Assembly (NCBI RefSeq): GCF_025499605.1
Contig: NZ_JAFMVC010000003.1
Span: forward strand, 248,001-312,000
From: Carboxylicivirga litoralis
GTDB lineage: Bacteria > Bacteroidota > Bacteroidia > Bacteroidales > Marinilabiliaceae
DNA: 64,000 nucleotides
Direction: 5' to 3'
The notes under the pieces are model-generated. The model had not been told where the DNA came from. It saw nothing but the letters and a program-made list of their open reading frames with translations, and ran no database searches. A program made the translations under genes and the position numbers. Shown piece by piece: positions 54,713-63,034 of the stretch (position 1 is the first letter of the stretch; each line of letters opens with the position of its first letter).

Positions 54713-56842
54713 ATGAAAAAGCTATCTTTTTTCTTTCTATCATTAATGGTGCTTGTTTTAGCAAGCTGTAACGATGACGATGATCCGGTAAACCCAATTG
54801 ATCCGGATAACATTGCCGGAACAATTACGAAAGATGTTGAATTTGATGCAGCTACTGCTTACAAATTAGACGGTGCCTTAATTGTTGCAGAAGGTGGTTC
54901 ATTAACTATTCCTGCAGGAACAAAGATTACTGCTAAAGGAGGAAGTACTTCTTACATTGCAGTTGCTCAAGGAGGTAAGATTTTTGTTGAAGGTACTGCT
55001 AGCAACCCTGTTGTAATGACTTCTGATGTATCAGAAGCTGGAAGCTGGGGTGGTTTAGTAATATGTGGTAAAGCGCCTGTTAATACTGGTGATGGAGGTG
55101 TTTCTGAGGTTGGTAATCTTCCTTATGGTGGATCGGATGCTTCTGATAACTCTGGTTCTATTGAGTACTTACGTGTTGAGTATACTGGTTATGTATTTAC
55201 AAACGAAAAACAATTTAACGGTGTCTCTTTTTTCGGAGTAGGTGCTGGTACAACTATTGATTATGTATCTTCATACATGGGTAACGATGATGGTATCGAG
55301 TTCTTTGGTGGTACAGTGAATGCTGATCACTTAGTATCTATCGGTTCTAACGATGATGGTATTGATTTCGCTGACGGATGGTCAGGTACAGGTAACTACT
55401 GGTATTCATTGAACTCTGCTAAATCTGGCATCGAAGGTTCTAACAATGGTACTGACGGTGCGGCTACACCAATGACGACTGCTACTATCAACAACATCAC
55501 AGTTTACGGAATGGGTGAAAAGCCATGGTTCCTAAAAGAAGGTGCTGGTTCACAAACCATTGATAACATCGTAATAGGTGGTTTGGTAGCAGGTAAAGGT
55601 CAGGAGTATTTCTATGCTTCTAGTTCCGATACTGACTTTGACGCATCAAAAATCACTATCACGAAAGCTAAATTTGTTGATATGGGTATTGGTAACACTG
55701 TAAAAGCTGTTGAAGGAGTATCCATTACTGAAGACGAAACGGCAACAGGTGCCGGTAACGGCATTGACATGCCTACATGGGCTGACGGATGGGCTGCTCC
55801 AGGAGCTGTTAAACCAATGGATCCTTCAACTAATATTGCAGGCGAATACTCCGATGACCAAGTATTAGCCGCTGGTAAAACTTATACTTTAAATGGTGCC
55901 ATGGTTATTAAAGAAGGCGGTTCTTTAACTATTGAAGCAGGTGCTACTATTATTGCTAAAGCTGCATCAACCACATATATTGCAATTTCACAAGGTGCTA
56001 AAATCTTTGTTGAAGGTACAGAAGATGCTCCGGTTGTAATGACTTGCGAAGAAAAAGTAGCTGGTAAATGGGGTGGTCTAGTAGTTTGTGGTAAAGCACC
56101 AATCAATACTGGAGCAGGTAGTATTTCAGAAGTTGGAAACCTTCCATATGGTGGTGATGTGACTGATGATGATTCAGGCTCTATCGAGTATCTACGTGTA
56201 GAGTATACAGGTTATGTATTTACAGATGAAAAGCAGTTTAACGGCGTTTCTTTCTTCGGAGTAGGTTCTAAAACTAAAGTAAGCTATCTTTCTTCATACA
56301 TGGGTAACGATGATGGTATTGAGTTCTTCGGAGGAACAGTAAATGCTGATCACCTTGTTTCTATTGGCTCTAACGATGATGGTATTGACTTTGCTGACGG
56401 ATGGTCAGGAACTGGTAACTATTGGTATGCATATGATTCAGCTAAGTCTGGTATCGAAGGTTCTAACAACGGTACTGATGGTGCAGCTACTCCAATGACA
56501 ACTGCAACCATTAACAATGTTACAGTTTACAAAATGGGTGAAAAGCCTTGGTTCCTAAAAGAAGGTGCTGGTAAGCAAACTATCGATAATGTTGTTATTG
56601 GAGGTTTGGTTGCAGCAAAAGAACAAGCTTACTTCTATACTTCTAGCGATGATACAGATGCAACTGCTCGCATTGCTGCAAATGATATCAAAATTACTAA
56701 TGCAAAATTTGTTGATGTATCAGCTAATCAGCCAAAAGCAGTGGATGGATTAACATTCACAGAAAACGCTGATGCTACAGGTGCTGGTAACGGTAAAGAC
56801 ATGCCAGATTGGGCTGCTATGTGGGCACAGCCAGCTGAGTAA
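54713..56842 (+). CDS. Surface-type lipoprotein with two 341-residue repeats
   Basis: 709 aa. The signal peptide ends LASC with lipid on Cys19, followed by NDDDDP. A run of Asp just after the Cys fits the lipoprotein surface-export signal of Bacteroidota. The rest is a tandem duplication: residues about 34-373 and 374-709 align with an offset of 341 codons (1023 bases). Each half has beta-helix-like short strands (GGSLTI, GGKIFVEG, GGLVICGKAP) and the strict motifs EYLRVEYTGYVFT, GNDDGIEFFGG and SNDDGIDFADGWSG, rich in Asp and Gly and perhaps metal-binding. It is cotranscribed with the TonB receptor and could act like SusD as a capture lid. No enzyme motif was seen. Confidence 0.85.
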   Translation: MKKLSFFFLSLMVLVLASCNDDDDPVNPIDPDNIAGTITKDVEFDAATAYKLDGALIVAEGGSLTIPAGTKITAKGGSTSYIAVAQGGKIFVEGTASNPVVMTSDVSEAGSWGGLVICGKAPVNTGDGGVSEVGNLPYGGSDASDNSGSIEYLRVEYTGYVFTNEKQFNGVSFFGVGAGTTIDYVSSYMGNDDGIEFFGGTVNADHLVSIGSNDDGIDFADGWSGTGNYWYSLNSAKSGIEGSNNGTDGAATPMTTATINNITVYGMGEKPWFLKEGAGSQTIDNIVIGGLVAGKGQEYFYASSSDTDFDASKITITKAKFVDMGIGNTVKAVEGVSITEDETATGAGNGIDMPTWADGWAAPGAVKPMDPSTNIAGEYSDDQVLAAGKTYTLNGAMVIKEGGSLTIEAGATIIAKAASTTYIAISQGAKIFVEGTEDAPVVMTCEEKVAGKWGGLVVCGKAPINTGAGSISEVGNLPYGGDVTDDDSGSIEYLRVEYTGYVFTDEKQFNGVSFFGVGSKTKVSYLSSYMGNDDGIEFFGGTVNADHLVSIGSNDDGIDFADGWSGTGNYWYAYDSAKSGIEGSNNGTDGAATPMTTATINNVTVYKMGEKPWFLKEGAGKQTIDNVVIGGLVAAKEQAYFYTSSDDTDATARIAANDIKITNAKFVDVSANQPKAVDGLTFTENADATGAGNGKDMPDWAAMWAQPAE
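54830..56840 (+). repeat. Intragenic tandem duplication, period 1023 bp
   Basis: Matching segments, for example GGTTATGTATTTAC at 55187 and 56210 and the AGCC of the KPWFLKEG codons at 55521 and 56544, are both 1023 bp apart. Ends of the unit are approximate. In the 43-codon stretch from ATGGGTAACGATGATGGT the copies differ in 14 codons, all synonymous. Confidence 0.9.
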
Positions 56843-56872
56843 TCGAAGGGATTAGGATTAACAATATATATG

Positions 56873-56902
56873 AGCGGCAGGATTTTTCCTGCCGCTTTTT
56901 TT
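56873..56902 (+). terminator. Terminator of the TonB receptor-lipoprotein operon
   Basis: AGCGGCAGGA/TCCTGCCGCT, a 10-bp perfect stem with a TTTT loop, then about eight T. Confidence 0.95.
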
Positions 56903-56915
56903 TAACTTGTCATCT

Positions 56916-56962
56916 ACGGATGTCATCTATATGGGCAGTTTAATTGTAAAGATGACATCCGT
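56916..56962. repeat. 13-bp perfect inverted repeat
   Basis: ACGGATGTCATCT (56916-56928) and AGATGACATCCGT (56950-56962) with a 21-base loop. TGTCATCTA also occurs directly repeated around the left arm (56909 and 56921). There is no T run, so it is not a simple terminator. Confidence 0.8.
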
Positions 56963-57212
56963 TCTCATGGAAGTAATGGTTTATAAATGCGAGCTATCCA
57001 AACCATCAAACCTTATGTGTCCAAGATGTTTGGGGTAATGGTTCCAGGTTACTATAGGAACTCATTCGTTTTTCAATCGTTTGCAGAAATAGTTTAGGTT
57101 TAGATGAATGTGCTATTAAGCTGACTATCTGCATGTAACTATTTCATTCTCTTGCTATTTCGTTCTGGTCTCAGTAATTTGCATGCCATATAGTTAACTA
57201 ACAAACACCAGC

Positions 57213-59879
57213 ATGAAGCAATTTGCATTATTATTGCTGACTTTTTATCTACTAAGTTGTCAGCAAGAGCCAAGCGTCATTTATCAAGGCGATACCTTTT
57301 CATTATATAGTGACAAAGTCATTCAGGGTGAATACACAGCGCAGGTACACTCACCAACACATATCACTTCCGATTATCAAAGTCCTGCCAATGCTACCTT
57401 TCCTAATTTTATAGAGTTTAAGTTTGCCATCAATGGTAAGGATAATGAGCTGCCAATTGGTGTCAATCATACTTTTTTACTTCAGGCCAATGATGATGGC
57501 ACCATTCAATTACCAACACTAACCTTTGGTAAGCGCCATGCCGATGAGGTATCTGCTACACCAAGCGGAAGCATCGAACCTAATACTCCTTTGGTGATTA
57601 AAGTGGACGCCAGTGCCATAGTTAAATCGCTAAAAGAGAATGGTTACTACGAAACTTACAATGGTCAAAAAATTTACAAAGAGGACTACAATGGTATTTA
57701 TATAGCCGGTAACCTGGCGCCTCTTGGCTGGGATTTTGATAATTTAAATGGCCGTGTCGATCGTCAATTGAAAGATGATAACAATGACGGTATATTCGAG
57801 ATTACCTTATCGTTGAACCCATACAACCCTGATGATTTTACAGCCAAAGAGTGGACACTTCAACACGATATTAGTGCTTATCCGCAACTATACTCATCAA
57901 CATCATTAGTTGATGCTTTATACAATTTAGCGTTGGATGAAACCGAGATGAACATTGAAGCCGATGGTACGTTCAGAACGGGTGAAGAATGGCCGGGAGT
58001 GTGGACGCGCGATGTGAGTTACTCTATTTTATTAGCTTATGCCTATACCAATACCGAGGTGGCTAAAACCAGCCTGATGCGCAAAGTGAAGAACGAGCGT
58101 ATTATTCAGGATACAGGAACAGGTGGCGCCTGGCCGGTATCGTCGGATCGCACTACATGGACATTAGCCGCGTGGGAAATCTATAAAGTAACTGGTGACC
58201 AACAATGGCTGGAAACTATCTATCCAATTATAAAAAACTCCGTTGAAGATGATTTGCAAACACTAAAAGATGACCGCTCAGCCTTAATAAAAGGCGAATC
58301 GTCGTTTCTGGATTGGAGAAAGCAAACCTATCCAGTTTGGATGAATGGTGTTGATATTTTTGAATCGCGCTGCCTGGGAACCAATGCAGTGCATGCTCAA
58401 ACATACACCATATTAGCTGAGATGGCTCAATTGATGGGAGATGATGCATCGAGATATCAACACGAAGCACAGGAAGTTATAGTCGCTATAAATAAAGAAT
58501 TATGGATGGACGATAAGGGCTACTATGCGCAATATTTATATGGACGAAATGAACTCTTGCTGTCTCCGCGCAGTGAAGCATTAGGAGAAGCTTTCACGGT
58601 TTTATTTGATATTGCAAATGATAATCGTGCTAAGCAGGTCGTAACCAATACACCGGTTGTTGATTATGGTGTGCCATGTATTTACCCGCAAATACCAGAA
58701 ATACCACCTTATCACAACAACGGCATCTGGCCTTTTGTACAAGCATATTGGAATTGGGCTTGTGCCAAAGCGGGTAATGCGTCAGCCCTGGAACAAGGCT
58801 TAGCAAGCATGCATCGTGCAGCAGCTTTATTTTTGACGAATAAAGAAAACATGGTCGCCGATAATGGCGATTTCAGAGATACGGAGGTTAACTCCAATCG
58901 TCAGTTGTGGAGCGTGGCTGGTTATCTAAGTTCGGTGTATAGGATTTTTGCCGGTATGCAGTTTGAGTTAGATGGCCTGTATCTTAAGCCTTTTATTCCT
59001 AAAGCATATGGTACTCAGTTAAGATTAACCAACTTTAAATACCGCGATGCCACATTGGATATAACTATTAATGGCAATGGTTCGCATATTAAGTCCTTTA
59101 CTATTGATGGGCAACAGGCAGAACCAGTGGTTGATAAGAGTTTAACCGGGCACCATGTTATTGAGATTATTCTGGAGCAAACACAGCAATTGAGTAGTGA
59201 GAAGAAAGCAGTAGCTAATGCCTTTTCATTAAAAACTCCCCGGTTAACGGCTAATCGCAATAAGTTAAACTGGAATCAGGTTGAAGAAGCAACCAGTTAT
59301 GAGGTTTATAACAACGGCGTATTAGTTACCACTACCTCTAATACTGAATATATTGTTGAGCCTGGTGAGGTATATCAAGAGTTGGCCATTAAAGCTGTTT
59401 CTGATACTAACGAATCATTTTTAAGTAATGTAATAGCCATTTTACCTGATAATGCCATAACAATAGACGCATCTAAACTTGGTGAAAAGGCTACTATAAT
59501 GGCCAAGGGCTTTAATGGTAAAGGCTATATCGAACTATCGAAAAAAGCCAATACATCCATCAACGCAACTATTACTATACATCAAGCTGGTAGCTACCTG
59601 ATTCAAGCTCGCTACAGCAATGGTTCAGGTCCCGATAATACAGATAATAGGTGCGCTATCCGCACACTGTTTGTTAATAGCAATAAAGCCGGTGTGATGG
59701 TGATGCCACAGCGTGGTAAAGATGAGTGGTCGAACTGGGGATACACCAATTTGATTAAAGCGAATCTTAATAAAGGAACGAATAAGCTAAGTATCCAATT
59801 CAAAGATTATAACGCGAATATGAATGGCGAGGTGAATTCCGCTTTGTTGGATGAGATTAGAGTTATTCCTGTGGAGTAA
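57213..59879 (+). CDS. Six-hairpin (alpha/alpha)6 glycosidase lipoprotein with FN3 and carbohydrate-binding domains
   Basis: 888 aa. The lipobox LLSC gives Cys16. Residues 20-230 are beta-rich and include a CBM20-like strand (GIYIAGNLAPLGWDFD). The catalytic part (about 240-620) has EEWPGVWTRDVSYSILLAY, GTGGAWPVSSDRTTW and FLDWRKQTYP, a helix-barrel glycosidase pattern with Asp and Glu acid candidates. Near 672-750 is a fibronectin type III-like domain. Residues 750-888 resemble a CBM35/CBM6-type sandwich (GYIELS, AGSYLIQARYSNGSG, NKLSIQF). The family is not certain; trehalase/GH63-like, rhamnosidase-like and mannosidase-like helical-barrel families are alternatives. The GH97 neighbour points to an alpha-linked glycan, perhaps alpha-glucan. 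Cotranscription with it is uncertain because of the 203-base spacer. Confidence 0.7.
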   Translation: MKQFALLLLTFYLLSCQQEPSVIYQGDTFSLYSDKVIQGEYTAQVHSPTHITSDYQSPANATFPNFIEFKFAINGKDNELPIGVNHTFLLQANDDGTIQLPTLTFGKRHADEVSATPSGSIEPNTPLVIKVDASAIVKSLKENGYYETYNGQKIYKEDYNGIYIAGNLAPLGWDFDNLNGRVDRQLKDDNNDGIFEITLSLNPYNPDDFTAKEWTLQHDISAYPQLYSSTSLVDALYNLALDETEMNIEADGTFRTGEEWPGVWTRDVSYSILLAYAYTNTEVAKTSLMRKVKNERIIQDTGTGGAWPVSSDRTTWTLAAWEIYKVTGDQQWLETIYPIIKNSVEDDLQTLKDDRSALIKGESSFLDWRKQTYPVWMNGVDIFESRCLGTNAVHAQTYTILAEMAQLMGDDASRYQHEAQEVIVAINKELWMDDKGYYAQYLYGRNELLLSPRSEALGEAFTVLFDIANDNRAKQVVTNTPVVDYGVPCIYPQIPEIPPYHNNGIWPFVQAYWNWACAKAGNASALEQGLASMHRAAALFLTNKENMVADNGDFRDTEVNSNRQLWSVAGYLSSVYRIFAGMQFELDGLYLKPFIPKAYGTQLRLTNFKYRDATLDITINGNGSHIKSFTIDGQQAEPVVDKSLTGHHVIEIILEQTQQLSSEKKAVANAFSLKTPRLTANRNKLNWNQVEEATSYEVYNNGVLVTTTSNTEYIVEPGEVYQELAIKAVSDTNESFLSNVIAILPDNAITIDASKLGEKATIMAKGFNGKGYIELSKKANTSINATITIHQAGSYLIQARYSNGSGPDNTDNRCAIRTLFVNSNKAGVMVMPQRGKDEWSNWGYTNLIKANLNKGTNKLSIQFKDYNANMNGEVNSALLDEIRVIPVE

Positions 59880-59883
59880 TGAT

Positions 59884-59978
59884 AACCCCTCTCCCTTCAG
59901 CTTTCTCCCCTGGTAGAGAATTAGCGTGGCTCCCAAAATCTTCCCCTTGGGGAGGTACCTGAAAGGCGATGGGGGATG
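59884..59978. repeat. CCCTCTCCCTTC-type dispersed repeat, copy 2, with hairpin
   Basis: 59884-59921 matches the spacer after ppa (21248-21286) closely. It is followed by TCTTCCCCTTGGGGAGGT with a CCCC/GGGG palindrome at 59943-59952 and a GGGGGATGA word, typical of C/G-rich intergenic repeats. Confidence 0.75.
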
Positions 59979-60082
59979 ATACGTTACTTCAAGTATTGGA
60001 AATAACCGAATAATTGAACGACAGCACACTGTTCAAGACAGGAGGCTGAAGTATTTTTGAAAAAATCAAAATACAATACACC

Positions 60083-62095
60083 ATGCACACAAAATTATTA
60101 GCCATTTTACTGTTAGCCATTGGGCTTATGGGCTGTAAGCAAAATAAAATATTACAATCGCCCGATGGTCAGATTCTGACAACCATTCAGTTGATTAATG
60201 GCAAGTTATCATACCAGGTGATGAAGGGTGAGGAGTTGGTAATACAAACATCTTCTTTAGGATTTAAGCTAAAAGAACATGGCGATTTAGTTGATGGTTT
60301 TACATTGCTCGACAGAAGCAGGGCAGAAATGAATGAGTCATGGACTGCTGTTTGGGGGCCTCGTAAAAAGATGGTGAATCACTATAATGAGGCACGATTG
60401 GCTTTAAAGCATGAACCAACGAATATACTAATGAATGTTGTTTTTAGGGCATTTAACGATGGTGTGGCATTCCGTTACGAATTTCCGGAGCAGGAAGGCT
60501 TGAATGAGTTCATTATAATGGATGAGTTAAGCGAATTTGCTATGGTTGGTAATCCAACTACCTGGTGGATAATGGCTGATTTCGATAGCTACGAAAAACT
60601 TTATAACGAAACGCCTCTTTCAAAGGCAGAGTGGGTTAATACGCCCGTTACCATGCGCACCAATTCAGGTTTGCATATCTCATTGCATGAAGCAGCTTTG
60701 ACCAATTATAGTGGCATGACATTAAAACAGATTGGTAAAGGCAAGAAAAACACCTATGTTTCACACTTGGTGCCTTGGGCCGATGGTGCTAAAGTAAAAA
60801 CAAAGGCCGGCATGCACACACCCTGGCGAACGATTACCATTGCTGATAATGCAGCTGCTTTGGTGGAATCGGATATGATTATAAACCTGAATGAACCTTG
60901 TAAGATTGAAGATACCTCTTGGATTGAACCAATGAAGTACATGGGTATTTGGTGGGGCATGCACATTGGTACCGAAACCTGGACAGAAGGTAAGCGTCAT
61001 GGAGCCACAACAGAAAATACCATGCGTTATATTGACTTTGCTGCCGATAATAATGTACAAGGACTCGTTGTTGAAGGCTGGAATGCTGGCTGGGACAAAT
61101 GGGGAGCTAAAGATGCCTTCGATCATGTAACACCGGCAGCCGACTATGATTTGAAGAAAGTGGCTGCTTACGCCAAAGAAAAGGGAGTGGAGCTGATTAT
61201 GCATCACGAAACGGGTGGCGATGCTGTTGGTTATGAGGCTTTGATGGATTCGGCTTATGCTTTGTGTGAGCATCTGGGCATTAAAGCGCTTAAGACGGGC
61301 TACGCAGGTGGTATCTATCCGCGCGGTGAGCACCATCATGGTCAGTACATGGTGGAGCATTACCAAAAAGTAGTCACCACTGCAGCTCAATACGGCATCA
61401 TGATTAATGCCCATGAACCGATTAAAGCAACGGGTAAACGACGTACCTGGCCTAATATGATGACACGTGAAGGCGTTCGAGGTATGGAGTGGAACGGATG
61501 GAGCGATGGTAATCCACCATCACATACAGTAACTATTCCGTTTACACGTATGCTGGGAGGTCCGGTTGATTATACCCCAGGTACTTTTGATATCCTGCTA
61601 AAGAATTTTGAAGATGAACGTGTTCCCTGGAACTGTGATGATATCAGCCAGACACGAACACACACAACCTTAGCAAAGCAATTGGCTCTATTCGTTATAC
61701 TATATAGCCCCATGCAGATGGCCAGTGATTTAGTGGATAACTATATCAATCATCCGGCCTTTGCCTTTATTGCCAATGCCAACATTGATTACGATGAAAC
61801 AAGGGTGTTGAATGCTGAGGTGGGGCAATACATCACCACTGCACGTCGAACAGGAAATAATTGGTTAGTTGGTTCGGCTACCAACGAGAAAGCACGAGAC
61901 ATTAGTATTATGCTTGATTTTCTCGATAAAGATAAAACTTACGAAGCAACAATATATGCCGATAAAGAAGGTTGCGATTGGTTGAATAATCCGGAACAAT
62001 ACACCATTACCAAACAAACCGTGAAGCATGGCGATAAAATCACCATGAGGTTAGCAGCCGGTGGTGGGCAGGCGTTAAGTATTACTGCTAAGTAG
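60083..62095 (+). CDS. Glycoside hydrolase family 97 (SusB-like) lipoprotein
   Basis: 670 aa. The lipobox LMGC gives Cys18, so it is anchored in the envelope. The N-terminal beta domain (LQSPDGQILTTIQLINGKLSY) and the TIM barrel with MHHETGGDAVGYE, LKTGYAGG, MINAHEPIKATG and MTREGVRGMEWNGW are GH97 hallmarks. GH97 contains inverting alpha-glucosidases and retaining alpha-galactosidases. The Asp nucleophile of retaining members is, as far as I can see, replaced in TGYAGG, so an inverting alpha-glucosidase is favoured with low certainty. The usual calcium ligands (Glu in the barrel) seem present. It lies 203 bases after the other glycosidase gene on the same strand. Confidence 0.93.
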   Translation: MHTKLLAILLLAIGLMGCKQNKILQSPDGQILTTIQLINGKLSYQVMKGEELVIQTSSLGFKLKEHGDLVDGFTLLDRSRAEMNESWTAVWGPRKKMVNHYNEARLALKHEPTNILMNVVFRAFNDGVAFRYEFPEQEGLNEFIIMDELSEFAMVGNPTTWWIMADFDSYEKLYNETPLSKAEWVNTPVTMRTNSGLHISLHEAALTNYSGMTLKQIGKGKKNTYVSHLVPWADGAKVKTKAGMHTPWRTITIADNAAALVESDMIINLNEPCKIEDTSWIEPMKYMGIWWGMHIGTETWTEGKRHGATTENTMRYIDFAADNNVQGLVVEGWNAGWDKWGAKDAFDHVTPAADYDLKKVAAYAKEKGVELIMHHETGGDAVGYEALMDSAYALCEHLGIKALKTGYAGGIYPRGEHHHGQYMVEHYQKVVTTAAQYGIMINAHEPIKATGKRRTWPNMMTREGVRGMEWNGWSDGNPPSHTVTIPFTRMLGGPVDYTPGTFDILLKNFEDERVPWNCDDISQTRTHTTLAKQLALFVILYSPMQMASDLVDNYINHPAFAFIANANIDYDETRVLNAEVGQYITTARRTGNNWLVGSATNEKARDISIMLDFLDKDKTYEATIYADKEGCDWLNNPEQYTITKQTVKHGDKITMRLAAGGGQALSITAK

Positions 62096-62114
62096 TGGTT
62101 AAATAAAACAGTGT

Positions 62115-62165
62115 AGGATGCTATTTTAATTGCATGTTGTAATTGAGATAGCATCCTTTTTATTT
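62115..62165 (+). terminator. Terminator after the GH97 gene
   Basis: AGGATGCTAT (62115-62124) pairs with ATAGCATCCT (62148-62157); the loop is 23 bases; TTTTATTTTAC follows. Confidence 0.85.
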
Positions 62166-62204
62166 TACTATTTTTACGCTCATAATTAACCTCAATACAC
62201 TACA

Positions 62205-62867
62205 ATGGACGTAAAAATAGAAGCTGGATGGAAACAGGTATTGCAGCCTGAGTTTGATAAGGATTACTTTAAAGAGCTGACCGAATTTGTTCGCTCAGAA
62301 TACCAAAGTAAAACCATTTATCCTCCTGCCTCACAAATATTCAATGCTTTTGATTTATGTCCGTTTGAAAATACCAAGGTGGTGATTTTAGGGCAAGACC
62401 CTTATCATGGTCCCAACCAGGCGCATGGCTTGTGTTTTTCAGTTAATAGAGGCATTAAGATGCCACCTTCACTGGTAAATATTTACAAAGAGCTGCACAC
62501 TGATGTAGGTATTGATATACCCGATCATGGTAACCTGGAGCATTGGGCCAAACAAGGCGTATTACTTTTAAACGCTACACTTACCGTTGTGGCACACAAT
62601 GCCGGCTCGCATCAAAAACAGGGCTGGGAGCAATTTACCGATGCCGTGATAAAAACCGTTGCCGATCAATCGGAGAATGTGGTGTTTGTATTGTGGGGAG
62701 CCTATGCACAGAAAAAGGCACAACTGATTGATAGCAACAAGCACCTGGTGCTTAAGTCGGTTCATCCTTCTCCCTTATCTGCTCATCGAGGATTTTTCGG
62801 GACTAAACATTTTAGCAAGGCCAACGAGTATTTGGTAGCGAATGGGAAAGAGGCGATAGGTTGGTAG
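62205..62867 (+). CDS. ung: Uracil-DNA glycosylase
   Basis: Family 1 UDG that removes uracil from DNA, starting base excision repair, 220 aa. The water-activating Asp lies in GQDPYHGP and the catalytic His loop is [19 protein letters not shown] supplies the uracil-recognising Asn. Length is normal. It is the last plus-strand gene, 40 bases after the GH97 terminator, and ends before a large bidirectional hairpin. Confidence 0.97.
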   Translation: MDVKIEAGWKQVLQPEFDKDYFKELTEFVRSEYQSKTIYPPASQIFNAFDLCPFENTKVVILGQDPYHGPNQAHGLCFSVNRGIKMPPSLVNIYKELHTDVGIDIPDHGNLEHWAKQGVLLLNATLTVVAHNAGSHQKQGWEQFTDAVIKTVADQSENVVFVLWGAYAQKKAQLIDSNKHLVLKSVHPSPLSAHRGFFGTKHFSKANEYLVANGKEAIGW

Positions 62868-62869
62868 TT

Positions 62870-62930
62870 AATTAGGAGCAATTCGATTAGATGTGAGACT
62901 GTGAGAGATGAGTAGTGAGCGATTTACGTC
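62870..62930. repeat. GTGAGA/GAGATGAG-type reiterated words after ung
   Basis: GTGAGACTGTGAGAGATGAG, then TAGTGAGCGA. A purine-rich short-word pattern resembles the other low-complexity spacers in the window. No inverted partner was seen. Confidence 0.4.
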
Positions 62931-62964
62931 TTGTTTAAAAATCACTGTGTATTTTATAAAATAA

Positions 62965-63016
62965 CAGGATGCGATCTTTATTACCATCATGCAAATAAAG
63001 ATCGCATCCTGCTTTA
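62965..63016. terminator. Bidirectional terminator between ung and the T9SS gene
   Basis: A perfect 18-bp stem (62965-62982 with 62994-63011) and an 11-base loop. On the minus strand TTATTTTATAA follows. Confidence 0.8.
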
Positions 63017-63034
63017 TTCTTATCAACCAGCTTT

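Larger units (their letters stand above)
56843..57212. other. Spacer after the repeat lipoprotein gene
   Basis: 370 bases. The left end has a terminator, then a 13-bp perfect inverted repeat (56916-56962). The rest, to the glycosidase start, shows no gene and no clear TAnnTTTG promoter. Confidence 0.6.

Noticed and set aside
60761-61414. 217-codon open frame on the minus strand inside the GH97 gene
   Set aside because: Fully antisense to a well-supported gene, no domain recognised, and the plus frame has intact GH97 motifs.
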